A DNA stretch of 64,000 nt from SURF-55 sp040755195 (GTDB lineage Bacteria; Bacillota; Desulfotomaculia; Desulfotomaculales; Ammonificaceae): assembly GCA_040755195.1 (NCBI GenBank), contig JBFMBL010000007.1:17305-81304 (forward strand). Direction: 5' to 3'. A program made the translations under genes and the position numbers. Of the stretch, positions 32,528-40,926 are shown one piece after another. The first letter of the stretch is position 1. Each line of letters starts with the position of its first letter. The notes beneath the pieces are model-generated. The model searched no databases. It had not been told where the DNA came from and saw only the letters and a program-made list of their open reading frames with translations.

Positions 32528-33442
32528 ATGAACTTAAAAGGGACTTTAAAAAGCCTTCTTCCCCCTATAGCTCAGGACATGATCAAGAGTTCCAAAACCA
32601 GGGCTTCTCTGAGGCGTTACAGAAGCAACAGGATTCCCTGGTCGGATGGGTACGCTGCCTTCAAAAATCATTACATCCGGCAAACGCTTGCTGATGAGAG
32701 TTTAATGAGTCTTTTTCGCCATGGTTCTTCCTTGCCTCCCGGTTACGGCGTAGGTATCGATGAACGTTGTGTCGAATACCCCTGGTTGGTCGCAAACATG
32801 GATGGCAGGTCCGGTTATTTCCTTGATGCAGGGTCAACTCTGAACCACGATTATATCTTAGAACACCCCGTCTTTCGGGAAAAGAAACTATGGATCATGA
32901 CCTTAGCTCCCGAGACCAACTGTTTTTGGCGAAAGGGAATCTCCTACGTCTTTTGTGATCTACGGGAAATACCGATTGTCGACAATTACTTCGATGCCGT
33001 CGCCTGTCTTTCGACTCTCGAACACATCGGCTGGGACAACGTGCTGTATACGCATGATGAGTCTTACCGTGAGCGGCAGCCGAAAGACTTTGTCCAGGCC
33101 GTAAAGGAAATACGGCGGGTGCTTAAACCCGGCGGCGTGCTGTACATCAGCGTACCATACGGTGCTTACACCGATCTGGGTACATTCCAGCAGTTTGACA
33201 GGAACTTGTTATCCAGGGCTATAGAAGCTTTCGGGCCCTTCAGCGAAAAAAAAGAGATTTTTTACCGCTACCGTGAAGACGGGTGGAATATCGCCGGTGC
33301 CGAAGAATGCGCCGGCTGTACGTATGTCGAATGGATTAATAAACCGCGGAATAAATGGCCGAAACCCTTGCCGGTGGAACCGGACCGGGCCGCGGCAGCA
33401 CGCGCCGTTGCATGCGTTCGTTTGGTTAAGAAAGAAACCTGA
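32528..33442 (+). CDS. SAM-dependent methyltransferase domain protein
   Basis: A 304-residue protein. Residues about 95-215 carry a methyltransferase-type fold: GYFLDAGSTLNHDYILE (motif I region, degenerate glycine loop), ISYVFCDLREIPIVDNYFDAVACLSTLEHIGWDN, then QAVKEIRRVLKPGGVLYISVPYGAY. The basic N-terminus (about 1-35) may contact membrane lipid. The C-terminus holds a Cys/Trp-rich segment (EECAGCTYVEWINKPRNKWPK). The sugar target is unknown. Confidence 0.75.
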   Translation: MNLKGTLKSLLPPIAQDMIKSSKTRASLRRYRSNRIPWSDGYAAFKNHYIRQTLADESLMSLFRHGSSLPPGYGVGIDERCVEYPWLVANMDGRSGYFLDAGSTLNHDYILEHPVFREKKLWIMTLAPETNCFWRKGISYVFCDLREIPIVDNYFDAVACLSTLEHIGWDNVLYTHDESYRERQPKDFVQAVKEIRRVLKPGGVLYISVPYGAYTDLGTFQQFDRNLLSRAIEAFGPFSEKKEIFYRYREDGWNIAGAEECAGCTYVEWINKPRNKWPKPLPVEPDRAAAARAVACVRLVKKET

Positions 33443-33467
33443 TAGACTGTTTAGGAGATATCCGTCT

Positions 33468-34748
33468 ATGCGTATAGGTATAGCCCCCGCTTTGGATGGC
33501 GGCGGCGGAGTGTATCAATACAGCCTGACGATGATGAATGCCCTGGGGGAATGGTTGAGCGAAGATTCCCGGGACAGCCTGGTTATTTTTACGGACCAGC
33601 CTTCCCACCCGTCCGTTGAGTTACTAAACCAAAAAGGCTATCTGGTAGAGCCCCTGCAACCGCCTTTACTAAAGAACCGCACGCTGGCCGCACTGAGACG
33701 TTTAACCGGGGAGGGACCGCACCGCGAAGCATGGAGGCGGCTTAGAAGGCGGTGGGTACAGAGCACGGACATTCCGGATCCGGACGTTATACGTTACCGC
33801 CCCGAGATGACCGAGTGGTTTAAAGGCGCTAATGTGGAGTTAATGCTTTATCCTATGCCGACTTTGCTTTCCTTTGAAAGCAAAATCCCGTATGTGGCAG
33901 CCATTCATGACTTGCAGCACAGGCTTCAACCCGAGTTTCCTGAGGTCTCCGCCAACGGGGAGTGGGAACGGCGGGAATACAGGTTTCGCAATGTCAGCAG
34001 GTACGCCACACTGATTTTGGCCGACTCCGAGGTCGGCAAGGAGGACATCCTCACTTTTTACGGTTCATACGGCGTAACGCCGGACCGGGTAAAGGTGCTA
34101 CCGTTTCTTCCGGCGTGTTACTTGGCCGTGGACGTCCCGGAAACCGAGCTTCGCCGGGTACGCTTGCACTACAATTTACCGGAGCGCTACGTGTTTTACC
34201 CGGCCCAGTTCTGGCCCCACAAGAATCACATGCGTATCCTCAAGGCGGTCGATTTGATTAAAAAGGATTATGGTGTAAAGATTCCCGTTGTGTTTTGCGG
34301 CTCTTATACAGGAGAAATAAGAAAGCGGACCTTCGAAGAAGTAATGTCGCTTTCCCGGCGGTTACGGTTTGGTGACCAGGTCAGGTATTTAGGGTACGTT
34401 CCCGACGAGGATATGTCATGCATTTACGCCGGCGCAGTGGCCCTGGTTATGCCCACTTTTTTTGGGCCGACCAACATTCCCGTCCTTGAAGCATGGGCTT
34501 TCGGGTGTCCGGTGCTCACTTCCGACATAAGAGGCATCCGGGAGCAGGCCGGGGATGCGGCGGTTTTGGCAGACCCGCGCTCGGTGGAATCGATTGCTGA
34601 CGGAATCTACCGTCTCTGGACCGATGACGGCTTGCGCCGTTCTCTTGCCGAACGGGGCCGGCAGCGCTTGACTTCTTATACCCCGGATGACTACCGCCGG
34701 CGGTTGGTCGAAACAATAGAAGAGGCTAAAACGCGTCTTAAGGGATAA
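33468..34748 (+). CDS. Glycosyltransferase family 4
   Basis: A 426-residue GT-B enzyme. MRIGIAPALDGGGGVYQYSLTMMNAL begins the N-terminal domain; the donor domain has YVFYPAQFWPHKNHMRILKAVDLI, VVFCGSYTGEIRKRTFEEV, YLGYVPDEDMSCIYAGAVALVMPTFFGPTNIPVLEAWAFGCPVLTSDIRGI. The ATG at 33468 with TAGGAGAT upstream is chosen; a longer in-frame extension runs into the preceding gene and has no family match. It is probably a mannosyl- or rhamnosyltransferase-like enzyme, but the donor is not proven. Confidence 0.87.
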   Translation: MRIGIAPALDGGGGVYQYSLTMMNALGEWLSEDSRDSLVIFTDQPSHPSVELLNQKGYLVEPLQPPLLKNRTLAALRRLTGEGPHREAWRRLRRRWVQSTDIPDPDVIRYRPEMTEWFKGANVELMLYPMPTLLSFESKIPYVAAIHDLQHRLQPEFPEVSANGEWERREYRFRNVSRYATLILADSEVGKEDILTFYGSYGVTPDRVKVLPFLPACYLAVDVPETELRRVRLHYNLPERYVFYPAQFWPHKNHMRILKAVDLIKKDYGVKIPVVFCGSYTGEIRKRTFEEVMSLSRRLRFGDQVRYLGYVPDEDMSCIYAGAVALVMPTFFGPTNIPVLEAWAFGCPVLTSDIRGIREQAGDAAVLADPRSVESIADGIYRLWTDDGLRRSLAERGRQRLTSYTPDDYRRRLVETIEEAKTRLKG

Positions 34749-34783
34749 GGCGCTATAAAATAAAGCTTACGGGAGCAAACGCC

Positions 34784-35185
34784 ATGGAATATGTCGAGCA
34801 CATCGGTTGGAAAGATAAACTTCTGGCTTGTATCATCCGTAACGAAATCAGCCCGCAGAAAACCACCTTTGTCAGCCCGCCGGAGTTTAACTTGCAGGTA
34901 GGCTTTGTGGTATATCCGTCTGGAGGAAAAATATCCCGTCACGTGCACCGGCCGTTGGAACGCAATATTGTGGGAACCTCGGAGGTCCTGGTGGTGAGAA
35001 AGGGGAAATGCACGGTGGATATATACAATGATAGCCGTGAGCTGGTCGCCAGCCGTGAGCTGAGAACCGGAGACGTATTGATTATGGTCGGCGGCGGACA
35101 CGGCTTCCATATGCTTGAAGACACTGTACTTCTGGAGATAAAGCAAGGTCCTTATACCGGACTGGACGAGAAGGAGCGCTTCTAA
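34784..35185 (+). CDS. Cupin-domain protein
   Basis: A 133-residue single-domain beta-barrel protein. Cupin motif 1 resembles GGKISRHVHRPLERNIVGTSEVLVVRKG and motif 2 GDVLIMVGGGHGFHMLEDTVLLEI, giving a plausible His cluster. Similar small cupins sit beside aminotransferases in surface-sugar clusters and may be isomerases or tailoring enzymes, but the reaction is not known here. It ends 4 nt before the DegT gene start. Confidence 0.75.
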   Translation: MEYVEHIGWKDKLLACIIRNEISPQKTTFVSPPEFNLQVGFVVYPSGGKISRHVHRPLERNIVGTSEVLVVRKGKCTVDIYNDSRELVASRELRTGDVLIMVGGGHGFHMLEDTVLLEIKQGPYTGLDEKERF

Positions 35186-35189
35186 AATA

Positions 35190-36323
35190 ATGATACCGGT
35201 CAACGAGCCGTATCTGGGCAAACAGGAGTTGGAATACGTTTCGGAGTGCATCCGTACCGGCTGGGTTTCTTCATCTGGACGGTTTATTAATGAGTTTGAA
35301 GAAAAGTGGGCGGCATACTGCGGACGGCGATACGGAATCGCTGTCAGCAACGGTACAGTGGCACTGCAGTTGGCTGTTGCCTGTCTTGGGCTGAAACCGG
35401 GCGACGAGGTCATCCTGCCGACCTTTACGATAATCTCATGTGCACTTGCCGTCATCTATAACGGCGGTGTACCCGTACTGGTAGACTCCGATCCCTACAC
35501 CTGGTGCATGGATGTAGGGCAAATCGAAAGCAAAATAACCTCCAGAACGCGCGCTGTTATGCCGGTTCACATTTACGGACACCCGGTGGACATGGATCCC
35601 CTCATAGATTTAGCGGAAAAGCACGGACTGGCGATTATTGAAGATGCGGCAGAGGCCCACGGGGCGGAGTACCTTTCAGGACGGAACACTCCTAACCCTA
35701 AGAGGCGCAGCTGCGGCAGCTTTGGTGATCTGAGCTGCTTCAGCTTCTACGCCAACAAGCTTATCACCACTGGTGAAGGCGGCATGGTTCTCACCGACGA
35801 CCCGCACCTTGCCGAAAAAGTAAGATCGTTAAGAAACCTGAGTTTTCAGCAGAGCCGGCGTTTTTATCACGAGGAAACAGGATACAACTTCCGCTTGACC
35901 AATTTACAGGCTGCGCTCGGGCTGGCGCAGATGGAGCGAATCGACTATATCGTGGCCAAGAAACGGCGGATAGGACAGGAATATACGAAACGCCTCGGTG
36001 ACATACAGGACCTGCAACTGCCGGTTGAAGAACCCTGGGCACGTAACATCTACTGGATGTACGGCGTTGTTCTGTCCGAAAAGACGGGTATGGATGCCGC
36101 CGGGTTCGCCCGAAAGCTGCAAGACAAGGGTGTAGAAACCAGGCCTTTCTTCCTGGGTATGCACGAACAGCCCGTTTTTCATCAGCAGGGCCTTTTCCTA
36201 GAAGAGCGTTATCCTGTCGCAGAAAGGCTTGCCCGGCAGGGGCTGTATCTGCCTTCCGGACTGGCGTTGACAGAGGAGCAACAGGCCAGGGTATGCGATG
36301 CGGTACGAGAGGTTCTATCATGA
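35190..36323 (+). CDS. DegT/DnrJ/EryC1 aminotransferase, perosamine synthase-like
   Basis: A 377-residue PLP-dependent sugar aminotransferase. MIPVNEPYLGKQELEYVSECIRTGWVSSSGRFINEFE is very close to GDP-perosamine synthases. NGTVALQLAVACLGLKPGDEVILPTFT binds the cofactor phosphate, IIEDAAEAHGAEY holds the Asp, and the Schiff-base Lys lies in SFYANKLITTGEGG. It would aminate a 4-keto sugar nucleotide; GDP-4-keto-6-deoxymannose from Gmd would give GDP-perosamine. A short insert (SGRNTPNPKRRSCG) follows the AHGAEY segment. The stop overlaps the next ATG (ATGA). Confidence 0.88.
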   Translation: MIPVNEPYLGKQELEYVSECIRTGWVSSSGRFINEFEEKWAAYCGRRYGIAVSNGTVALQLAVACLGLKPGDEVILPTFTIISCALAVIYNGGVPVLVDSDPYTWCMDVGQIESKITSRTRAVMPVHIYGHPVDMDPLIDLAEKHGLAIIEDAAEAHGAEYLSGRNTPNPKRRSCGSFGDLSCFSFYANKLITTGEGGMVLTDDPHLAEKVRSLRNLSFQQSRRFYHEETGYNFRLTNLQAALGLAQMERIDYIVAKKRRIGQEYTKRLGDIQDLQLPVEEPWARNIYWMYGVVLSEKTGMDAAGFARKLQDKGVETRPFFLGMHEQPVFHQQGLFLEERYPVAERLARQGLYLPSGLALTEEQQARVCDAVREVLS

Positions 36324-37090
36324 ATAAAGTTTTTAATTCCGGTTATGCCGACGCTTATGACGCAATATACAGCGATAAGGACTACGAAGCGGAGTGCGAT
36401 TTGATCGAGCGCATATTCCGGGATAATAGCGGTTCGATTATAAGCATCCTGGATCTCGGCTGCGGAACGGGAAACCACCTTATCCCCCTGGCGCAGCGCG
36501 GCTATGAACTAACCGGCATAGACCGTTCCGAAAGCATGCTGGCGCACGCCCGGTCAAAGGTGGACAGACTTTCACATTCAGTTAACATAACCCTGCACCA
36601 GGGAGATGTCCGGAACCTTGAACTTAACCGTCACTTTGACGCGGCCATAATGATGTTCGCCGTCCTGGGCTATCAGCTGGAAAACCGCGACGTGCTCTCC
36701 GCTCTCCATACAGTCCGCAGGCACTTGCGTCCGGGAGGGCTTTTTCTATTTGACGTCTGGTACGGCCCGGCGGTACTCCACCAGCGGCCCTCGCAGCGGA
36801 TCAAAGTCATCCCGACGCATAAGGGAAAGATTTTGCGTGTTTCCTCCGGAGAACTGGATACCGGCCGGCACATTTGTAAGGTGTATTTCCACCTATGGCG
36901 GCTCGAAGAAAACCGCGTTGCGGCCGAAACCACCGAGAGCCATTCCATGCGCTATTTCTTCCCGCTGGAACTAAACCTGTTTTTAGAGTGTTCGGGGTTC
37001 GCCCCCGTACGTTTGGGAGCGTTTCCGGAGTTCGAGCGCGACCCGGACGAAACCACCTGGAACGTCCTGGCTTTGGTACGGGCGGTATGA
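36320..37090 (+). CDS. Class I SAM-dependent methyltransferase
   Basis: A 256-residue methyltransferase with SILDLGCGTGNHLIPLAQRGYELTGIDRSESMLAHAR (motifs I and II, canonical) and FDAAIMMFAVLGYQLENRDVLSALHTVRRHLRPGGLFLFDVWYGPAVL. The ATG at 36320 overlaps the stop of the aminotransferase, so N-methylation of the newly introduced amino sugar is plausible by context. Members of this type act on sugar nucleotides (for example TDP-amino-sugar N-methyltransferases); this is inference. Confidence 0.85.
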   Translation: MNKVFNSGYADAYDAIYSDKDYEAECDLIERIFRDNSGSIISILDLGCGTGNHLIPLAQRGYELTGIDRSESMLAHARSKVDRLSHSVNITLHQGDVRNLELNRHFDAAIMMFAVLGYQLENRDVLSALHTVRRHLRPGGLFLFDVWYGPAVLHQRPSQRIKVIPTHKGKILRVSSGELDTGRHICKVYFHLWRLEENRVAAETTESHSMRYFFPLELNLFLECSGFAPVRLGAFPEFERDPDETTWNVLALVRAV

Positions 37091-37121
37091 AGCTTCGCAG
37101 CGGCCCGGAGGTATCATTTTG

Positions 37122-38276
37122 ATGAGATCGCTTACCCTTGATTTGAAGCGGGCAACATTACCGCGGCAGGAAAAATTGAAGGCAGCCGTTATATACCCTG
37201 CGGAGCTTGCGTCTCCGCGAGCTACGCCCACCCGAGTTCGTTTAAACATCGAGGCCGTTGAACATAACCTTTACCTCGAAATCATCGCCCAAGATTGTAA
37301 GACCAATACCTGGAACGCTTGCTCCATTAAGAAGGACAAGCAACACGACCGGAAGAGTAGTACGCCGTCAGGGTTCTTGGGATTTACCAAAACGGCGCTC
37401 CGGCGATTAGACGAGGTCAAACCGGATGTTATTCACGCGGTAACCACGGTAGCCGTCTTGCCGGCCATCCTTTACAAGCGCCGTCATCCTTCGGTCAGGA
37501 TTGTTTTTGAGATGCACGGCTTATCTTACTTTGAACAGCGGGAACTTCAGTTTTTGAAGCGCCTGGTTTTAGGATTCATTGATTTTTGGGGCGCCAGACG
37601 GGCCGATGCCGTTATAGCTATGAGCTACACCCAGCGCGAACTGATACGCAGGCTGTTCCGCGTCAATCCGGCAAAAATCCGGGTGCTGTGGGGACCGGTC
37701 GACCTGAACCTCTTTTACAGCGGCGATCCCCCGCCTTCCCCGCCTTTCATTGTAGGCTACTGTGGGAACGACCTGTTCTGGCAGGGACTGGAGACGGTCT
37801 ATGAAGCCTGCCGCTTGCTGGAGCCGTATCCGGACATCCGTTTCCTGCTCATGGGTTTTCCGAGTGAACGTTACGCCTCACTCAGTTTACAGAACGCAAC
37901 CTTTACCGGACCTTTGTCGCGCGAAGAAACCCCGTCTTACATGAATCACTGCCATGTCTTACTCTCGCCGAGAATCGCGCACAAGGCTACGGAAACCCAG
38001 TACCCCTTCAAGCTTTCGGCATACCTGGCCACCGGAAGGCCTGTGATTGTCACCTCGGTGAACGACCAGCGGACGGTCGTAGAACGGGCCGATTGCGGTG
38101 TTGTCACACCGCCCGGCGATGCCCGAGCACTGGCCGACGCCATCCTCCATCTGTACCGGATGCCCGAAAGAGAAAGACTGACCCTCGGCCGCAACGCGCG
38201 TTCGTTCGCCGAAAACAGTTTTTCAATCGAGCATTTGGGAGAAGCCTTGTTAAACTTATACCGGAAATCGGGGTAA
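37122..38276 (+). CDS. Glycosyltransferase family 4
   Basis: A 384-residue GT-B protein. N-terminal segment AAVIYPAELASPRATPTRVRLNIEAVEHNL; donor domain FIVGYCGNDLFWQGLETVYEACRLLEPYPDIRFLLMGF, and KLSAYLATGRPVIVTSVNDQRTVVE at the nucleotide site, where the usual first Glu is replaced by Lys. ATG 37122 follows GGAGGT by 9 nt. The acceptor is unknown. Confidence 0.82.
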   Translation: MRSLTLDLKRATLPRQEKLKAAVIYPAELASPRATPTRVRLNIEAVEHNLYLEIIAQDCKTNTWNACSIKKDKQHDRKSSTPSGFLGFTKTALRRLDEVKPDVIHAVTTVAVLPAILYKRRHPSVRIVFEMHGLSYFEQRELQFLKRLVLGFIDFWGARRADAVIAMSYTQRELIRRLFRVNPAKIRVLWGPVDLNLFYSGDPPPSPPFIVGYCGNDLFWQGLETVYEACRLLEPYPDIRFLLMGFPSERYASLSLQNATFTGPLSREETPSYMNHCHVLLSPRIAHKATETQYPFKLSAYLATGRPVIVTSVNDQRTVVERADCGVVTPPGDARALADAILHLYRMPERERLTLGRNARSFAENSFSIEHLGEALLNLYRKSG

Positions 38277-38370
38277 ACATTATGTTCCGGTTTCTCGCCG
38301 GATTCTTGTAAGCTACTTTGAGAATCATACATTTAGACGCCAAGTTGCGAATCAGGATTGGAGAATTCTA

Positions 38371-39549
38371 TTGTCTTGTAAACGCCTGCTTCTTCTAAAC
38401 ACGAATCTCGCCGTCGGCGGGGCCGAGCGGCAGTTGCTTCATGTGGCGCGGTATCTTGACCGTTCCCGCTGGGAAATCTCCGTACTCGTCCTGGAAAGGC
38501 AGGGGTTGTTTTGTAAAGACCTGCCGGACGACGTAAGGCTGCATGCCCTTTCCGAACGCTTGCCCGCAAGTCCGTTGGGAAAGCTTGTTTGGTCGCTGCG
38601 GCTGGTCGGTGCGATCCGTTACTTTCTCCGCCGGAATGACTTCGATGCGGTTCTAACCTTTCTCTGGCTGCCCAGCCTTTTGTGCGCCCTGGCGCTTCGC
38701 GGGCTGAAACGCCGTCCGAAATTTGTATGGTCGGTTCAGTCGGATCTGGAAGAGGATTTTGCCAGCCGGTGGCTGGGCAGGCTACGGTCTTTCCTGGTTA
38801 AACGGCACATACCCCCGCAGGTGGCTCATTACATTGCCATATCACAGGGAGTGGCGGGAAAAATAACGAAGGTCCTTAGAGTGCCTTCCCCAAGTATTAC
38901 CATCATCCCTAATGCAATAGATCTGACAGTTATCGACAAAGCGAAGGAGGAGAAGCCGGCTGATTTGAAGAATAAAACTCCGGGGCGGCTGCGGTTGATT
39001 TCGGTCGGACGCCTGGCCCCGCAAAAGGCCCACCACGATTTGCTGGTCGCCTTCGCGGAAGCCTGCAGCTCTTCCGCCCAAGACCTGGAACTCGTCATCC
39101 TGGGAGAAGGCCCGGAAAGGAACCGCCTTGAGTCCTTAAGCGCCCGGTTAGGCATCGAAGGGCGCGTCTTCCTGCCCGGGGTTGCCGCCAACCCTTACGC
39201 CTGGCTGGATGAGTCTGATGTTTTTGTGCTCGCTTCGGCGTGGGAACCCTTCGGCATCGTACTGGCCGAGGCTTTAGCGGCAGGTTTGCCCGTAATTACC
39301 ACCGCCACCGACGGCGGTAAGGATATTGTCGGATCATCCGGCGCTGGTATAATGGTACCTGTGGGCGATAAGGGGGCGCTGAGCCGGGCAATTCTCAGCC
39401 TTGCAGGCTCCCCGGAACAACGGGCGGCTTTAGGCCGAAAAGCCCGCGAAAGGGCAAAGGACTTTGACGCCGCAGCCATTGTACCGTTGTACGATAAGGT
39501 TTTGGAACAAGTCGCAGCCGAACGAATTAACGACGAACAGCGGGGATAA
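38371..39549 (+). CDS. Glycosyltransferase family 4
   Basis: A 392-residue GT-B enzyme. NTNLAVGGAERQLLHVARYLDRSRWEISVLVL is the classic GT4 acceptor-domain start. The donor domain shows LISVGRLAPQKAHHDLLVAFAEA, LVILGEGPERNRLESLSARLGIEGRVFLPG and SAWEPFGIVLAEALAAGLPVITT (E-x7-E). TTG start with GGAG 8 nt upstream. It stops 3 nt before ugd. Confidence 0.87.
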   Translation: MSCKRLLLLNTNLAVGGAERQLLHVARYLDRSRWEISVLVLERQGLFCKDLPDDVRLHALSERLPASPLGKLVWSLRLVGAIRYFLRRNDFDAVLTFLWLPSLLCALALRGLKRRPKFVWSVQSDLEEDFASRWLGRLRSFLVKRHIPPQVAHYIAISQGVAGKITKVLRVPSPSITIIPNAIDLTVIDKAKEEKPADLKNKTPGRLRLISVGRLAPQKAHHDLLVAFAEACSSSAQDLELVILGEGPERNRLESLSARLGIEGRVFLPGVAANPYAWLDESDVFVLASAWEPFGIVLAEALAAGLPVITTATDGGKDIVGSSGAGIMVPVGDKGALSRAILSLAGSPEQRAALGRKARERAKDFDAAAIVPLYDKVLEQVAAERINDEQRG

Positions 39550-39552
39550 GAC

Positions 39553-40926
39553 ATGAATGTAGCCATTGTGGGTCTGGGATGGGTTGGTCTCACAACCGGA
39601 ACGGTTATGGCTTTTTTGGGCCATAATGTTACCGGGTTTGACGTAAATGAGACACTGGTTGACCAGTTACGGAAGGGCAGGGTTCCTTTTTTCGAACCCG
39701 GTCTGGCCGAATTCACTGAAGAACAGTTGAGTGCCGGGCGGTTGAGCTTTACCCTCGATTTAAAAAGCGCCCTGGGATCGGCGGACGTGATTTTTATCGC
39801 TGTGGGAACCCCCCTCACGGAAGATGGGCAAACTGTAGACATGCGCTTCGTCAGCAAAGCAGCCCTCGATATAGGCCTACATCTTGAAAAAGGCCGTTTC
39901 CGCGTGATAGTGAATAAAAGTACGGTGCCGGCGGGCTCCAACGGCTGGGTTGATTCCTTCATAGGACAGAGTCTTCAAGAACGGGGGATGGCCGGGCAGG
40001 TCGATTACGCCGTGGCCAGCAACCCAGAGTTTCTGCGTGAAGGATCGGCGATCCAGGACACCATCTATCCTGACCGGGTGGTGATCGGCGCGGAGGATAC
40101 TCGCGCCGTGGATACCCTGACGGAGCTTTACCGGCCGATACTTGAGCAAACCTTTGCGCCCCCGCCGGAATTCCCCCGACCGGGAGGGCTCGATAAGGTG
40201 CCTCTGTTGAAGGTGGACCCGGTGACCGCGGAGCTGATTAAATACGCCGCAAACGCTTTCCTGGCCACTAAAATAAGCTTCATTAACGAAATCGCCAACA
40301 TCTGTGACCTGGTAGGCGCCAACGTTGCTGACGTCGCCGCGGGTATCGGCCTGGACCGGCGCATCGGACAGGCCTTCCTGAACGCCGGTATCGGGTGGGG
40401 CGGCAGTTGTTTTCCAAAGGACCTGACGGCGCTGGTGCGTGAAGGCGAGGTCTACGGTTACAACGCCCGGTTGCTCAAGGCAACCCTGGATGTAAACCAG
40501 CTTCAACGACTGGTCGTGGTCAAAAAACTCCAGGACGTGCTCAAAACAATCCGGGGCAAGACGGTCGGTATTCTGGGGCTTTCGTTTAAGCCAAACACCG
40601 ACGACCTGCGCAGCGCTCCTTCGATAGATATTATCCGGAAACTGAGCGAAATCGGGGCCGTGGTCCGGGCGTACGACCCCGTTGCCATGGATCGTTACAG
40701 GATAATGTGCCCCGAACCGCCGGTGAACCTCTGCGCAAGCGTCAACGAGGTTTCCGACGGGGCGGATGCCCTCATCCTTGTTACGGAATGGCGTGAATTC
40801 CTTGATTGCGATTGGCCGAGAATCCGAACGCTTATGCGCACCCCGGTAATCATTGACGGCAGAAACGCATTGAATAAGACTTATCTGGAGGGCTTGGACT
40901 TTGTCTATCGCGGCGTGGGAATTTGA
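39553..40926 (+). CDS. ugd: UDP-glucose 6-dehydrogenase
   Basis: A 457-residue UDP-glucose dehydrogenase with NAD motif MNVAIVGLGWVGLTTGTVMAFLGHNVTGFDV, VGTPLTEDGQTVDM, NKSTVPAGS, NPEFLREGSAIQDTIYPDRVVIG and the catalytic Cys in GIGWGGSCFPKDLTAL. It makes UDP-glucuronate from UDP-glucose with two NAD+. The product is the substrate of the next gene, a UDP-glucuronate decarboxylase; the genes overlap by 26 nt. It is a different subfamily from the TviB-like enzyme at 10884. Confidence 0.95.
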   Translation: MNVAIVGLGWVGLTTGTVMAFLGHNVTGFDVNETLVDQLRKGRVPFFEPGLAEFTEEQLSAGRLSFTLDLKSALGSADVIFIAVGTPLTEDGQTVDMRFVSKAALDIGLHLEKGRFRVIVNKSTVPAGSNGWVDSFIGQSLQERGMAGQVDYAVASNPEFLREGSAIQDTIYPDRVVIGAEDTRAVDTLTELYRPILEQTFAPPPEFPRPGGLDKVPLLKVDPVTAELIKYAANAFLATKISFINEIANICDLVGANVADVAAGIGLDRRIGQAFLNAGIGWGGSCFPKDLTALVREGEVYGYNARLLKATLDVNQLQRLVVVKKLQDVLKTIRGKTVGILGLSFKPNTDDLRSAPSIDIIRKLSEIGAVVRAYDPVAMDRYRIMCPEPPVNLCASVNEVSDGADALILVTEWREFLDCDWPRIRTLMRTPVIIDGRNALNKTYLEGLDFVYRGVGI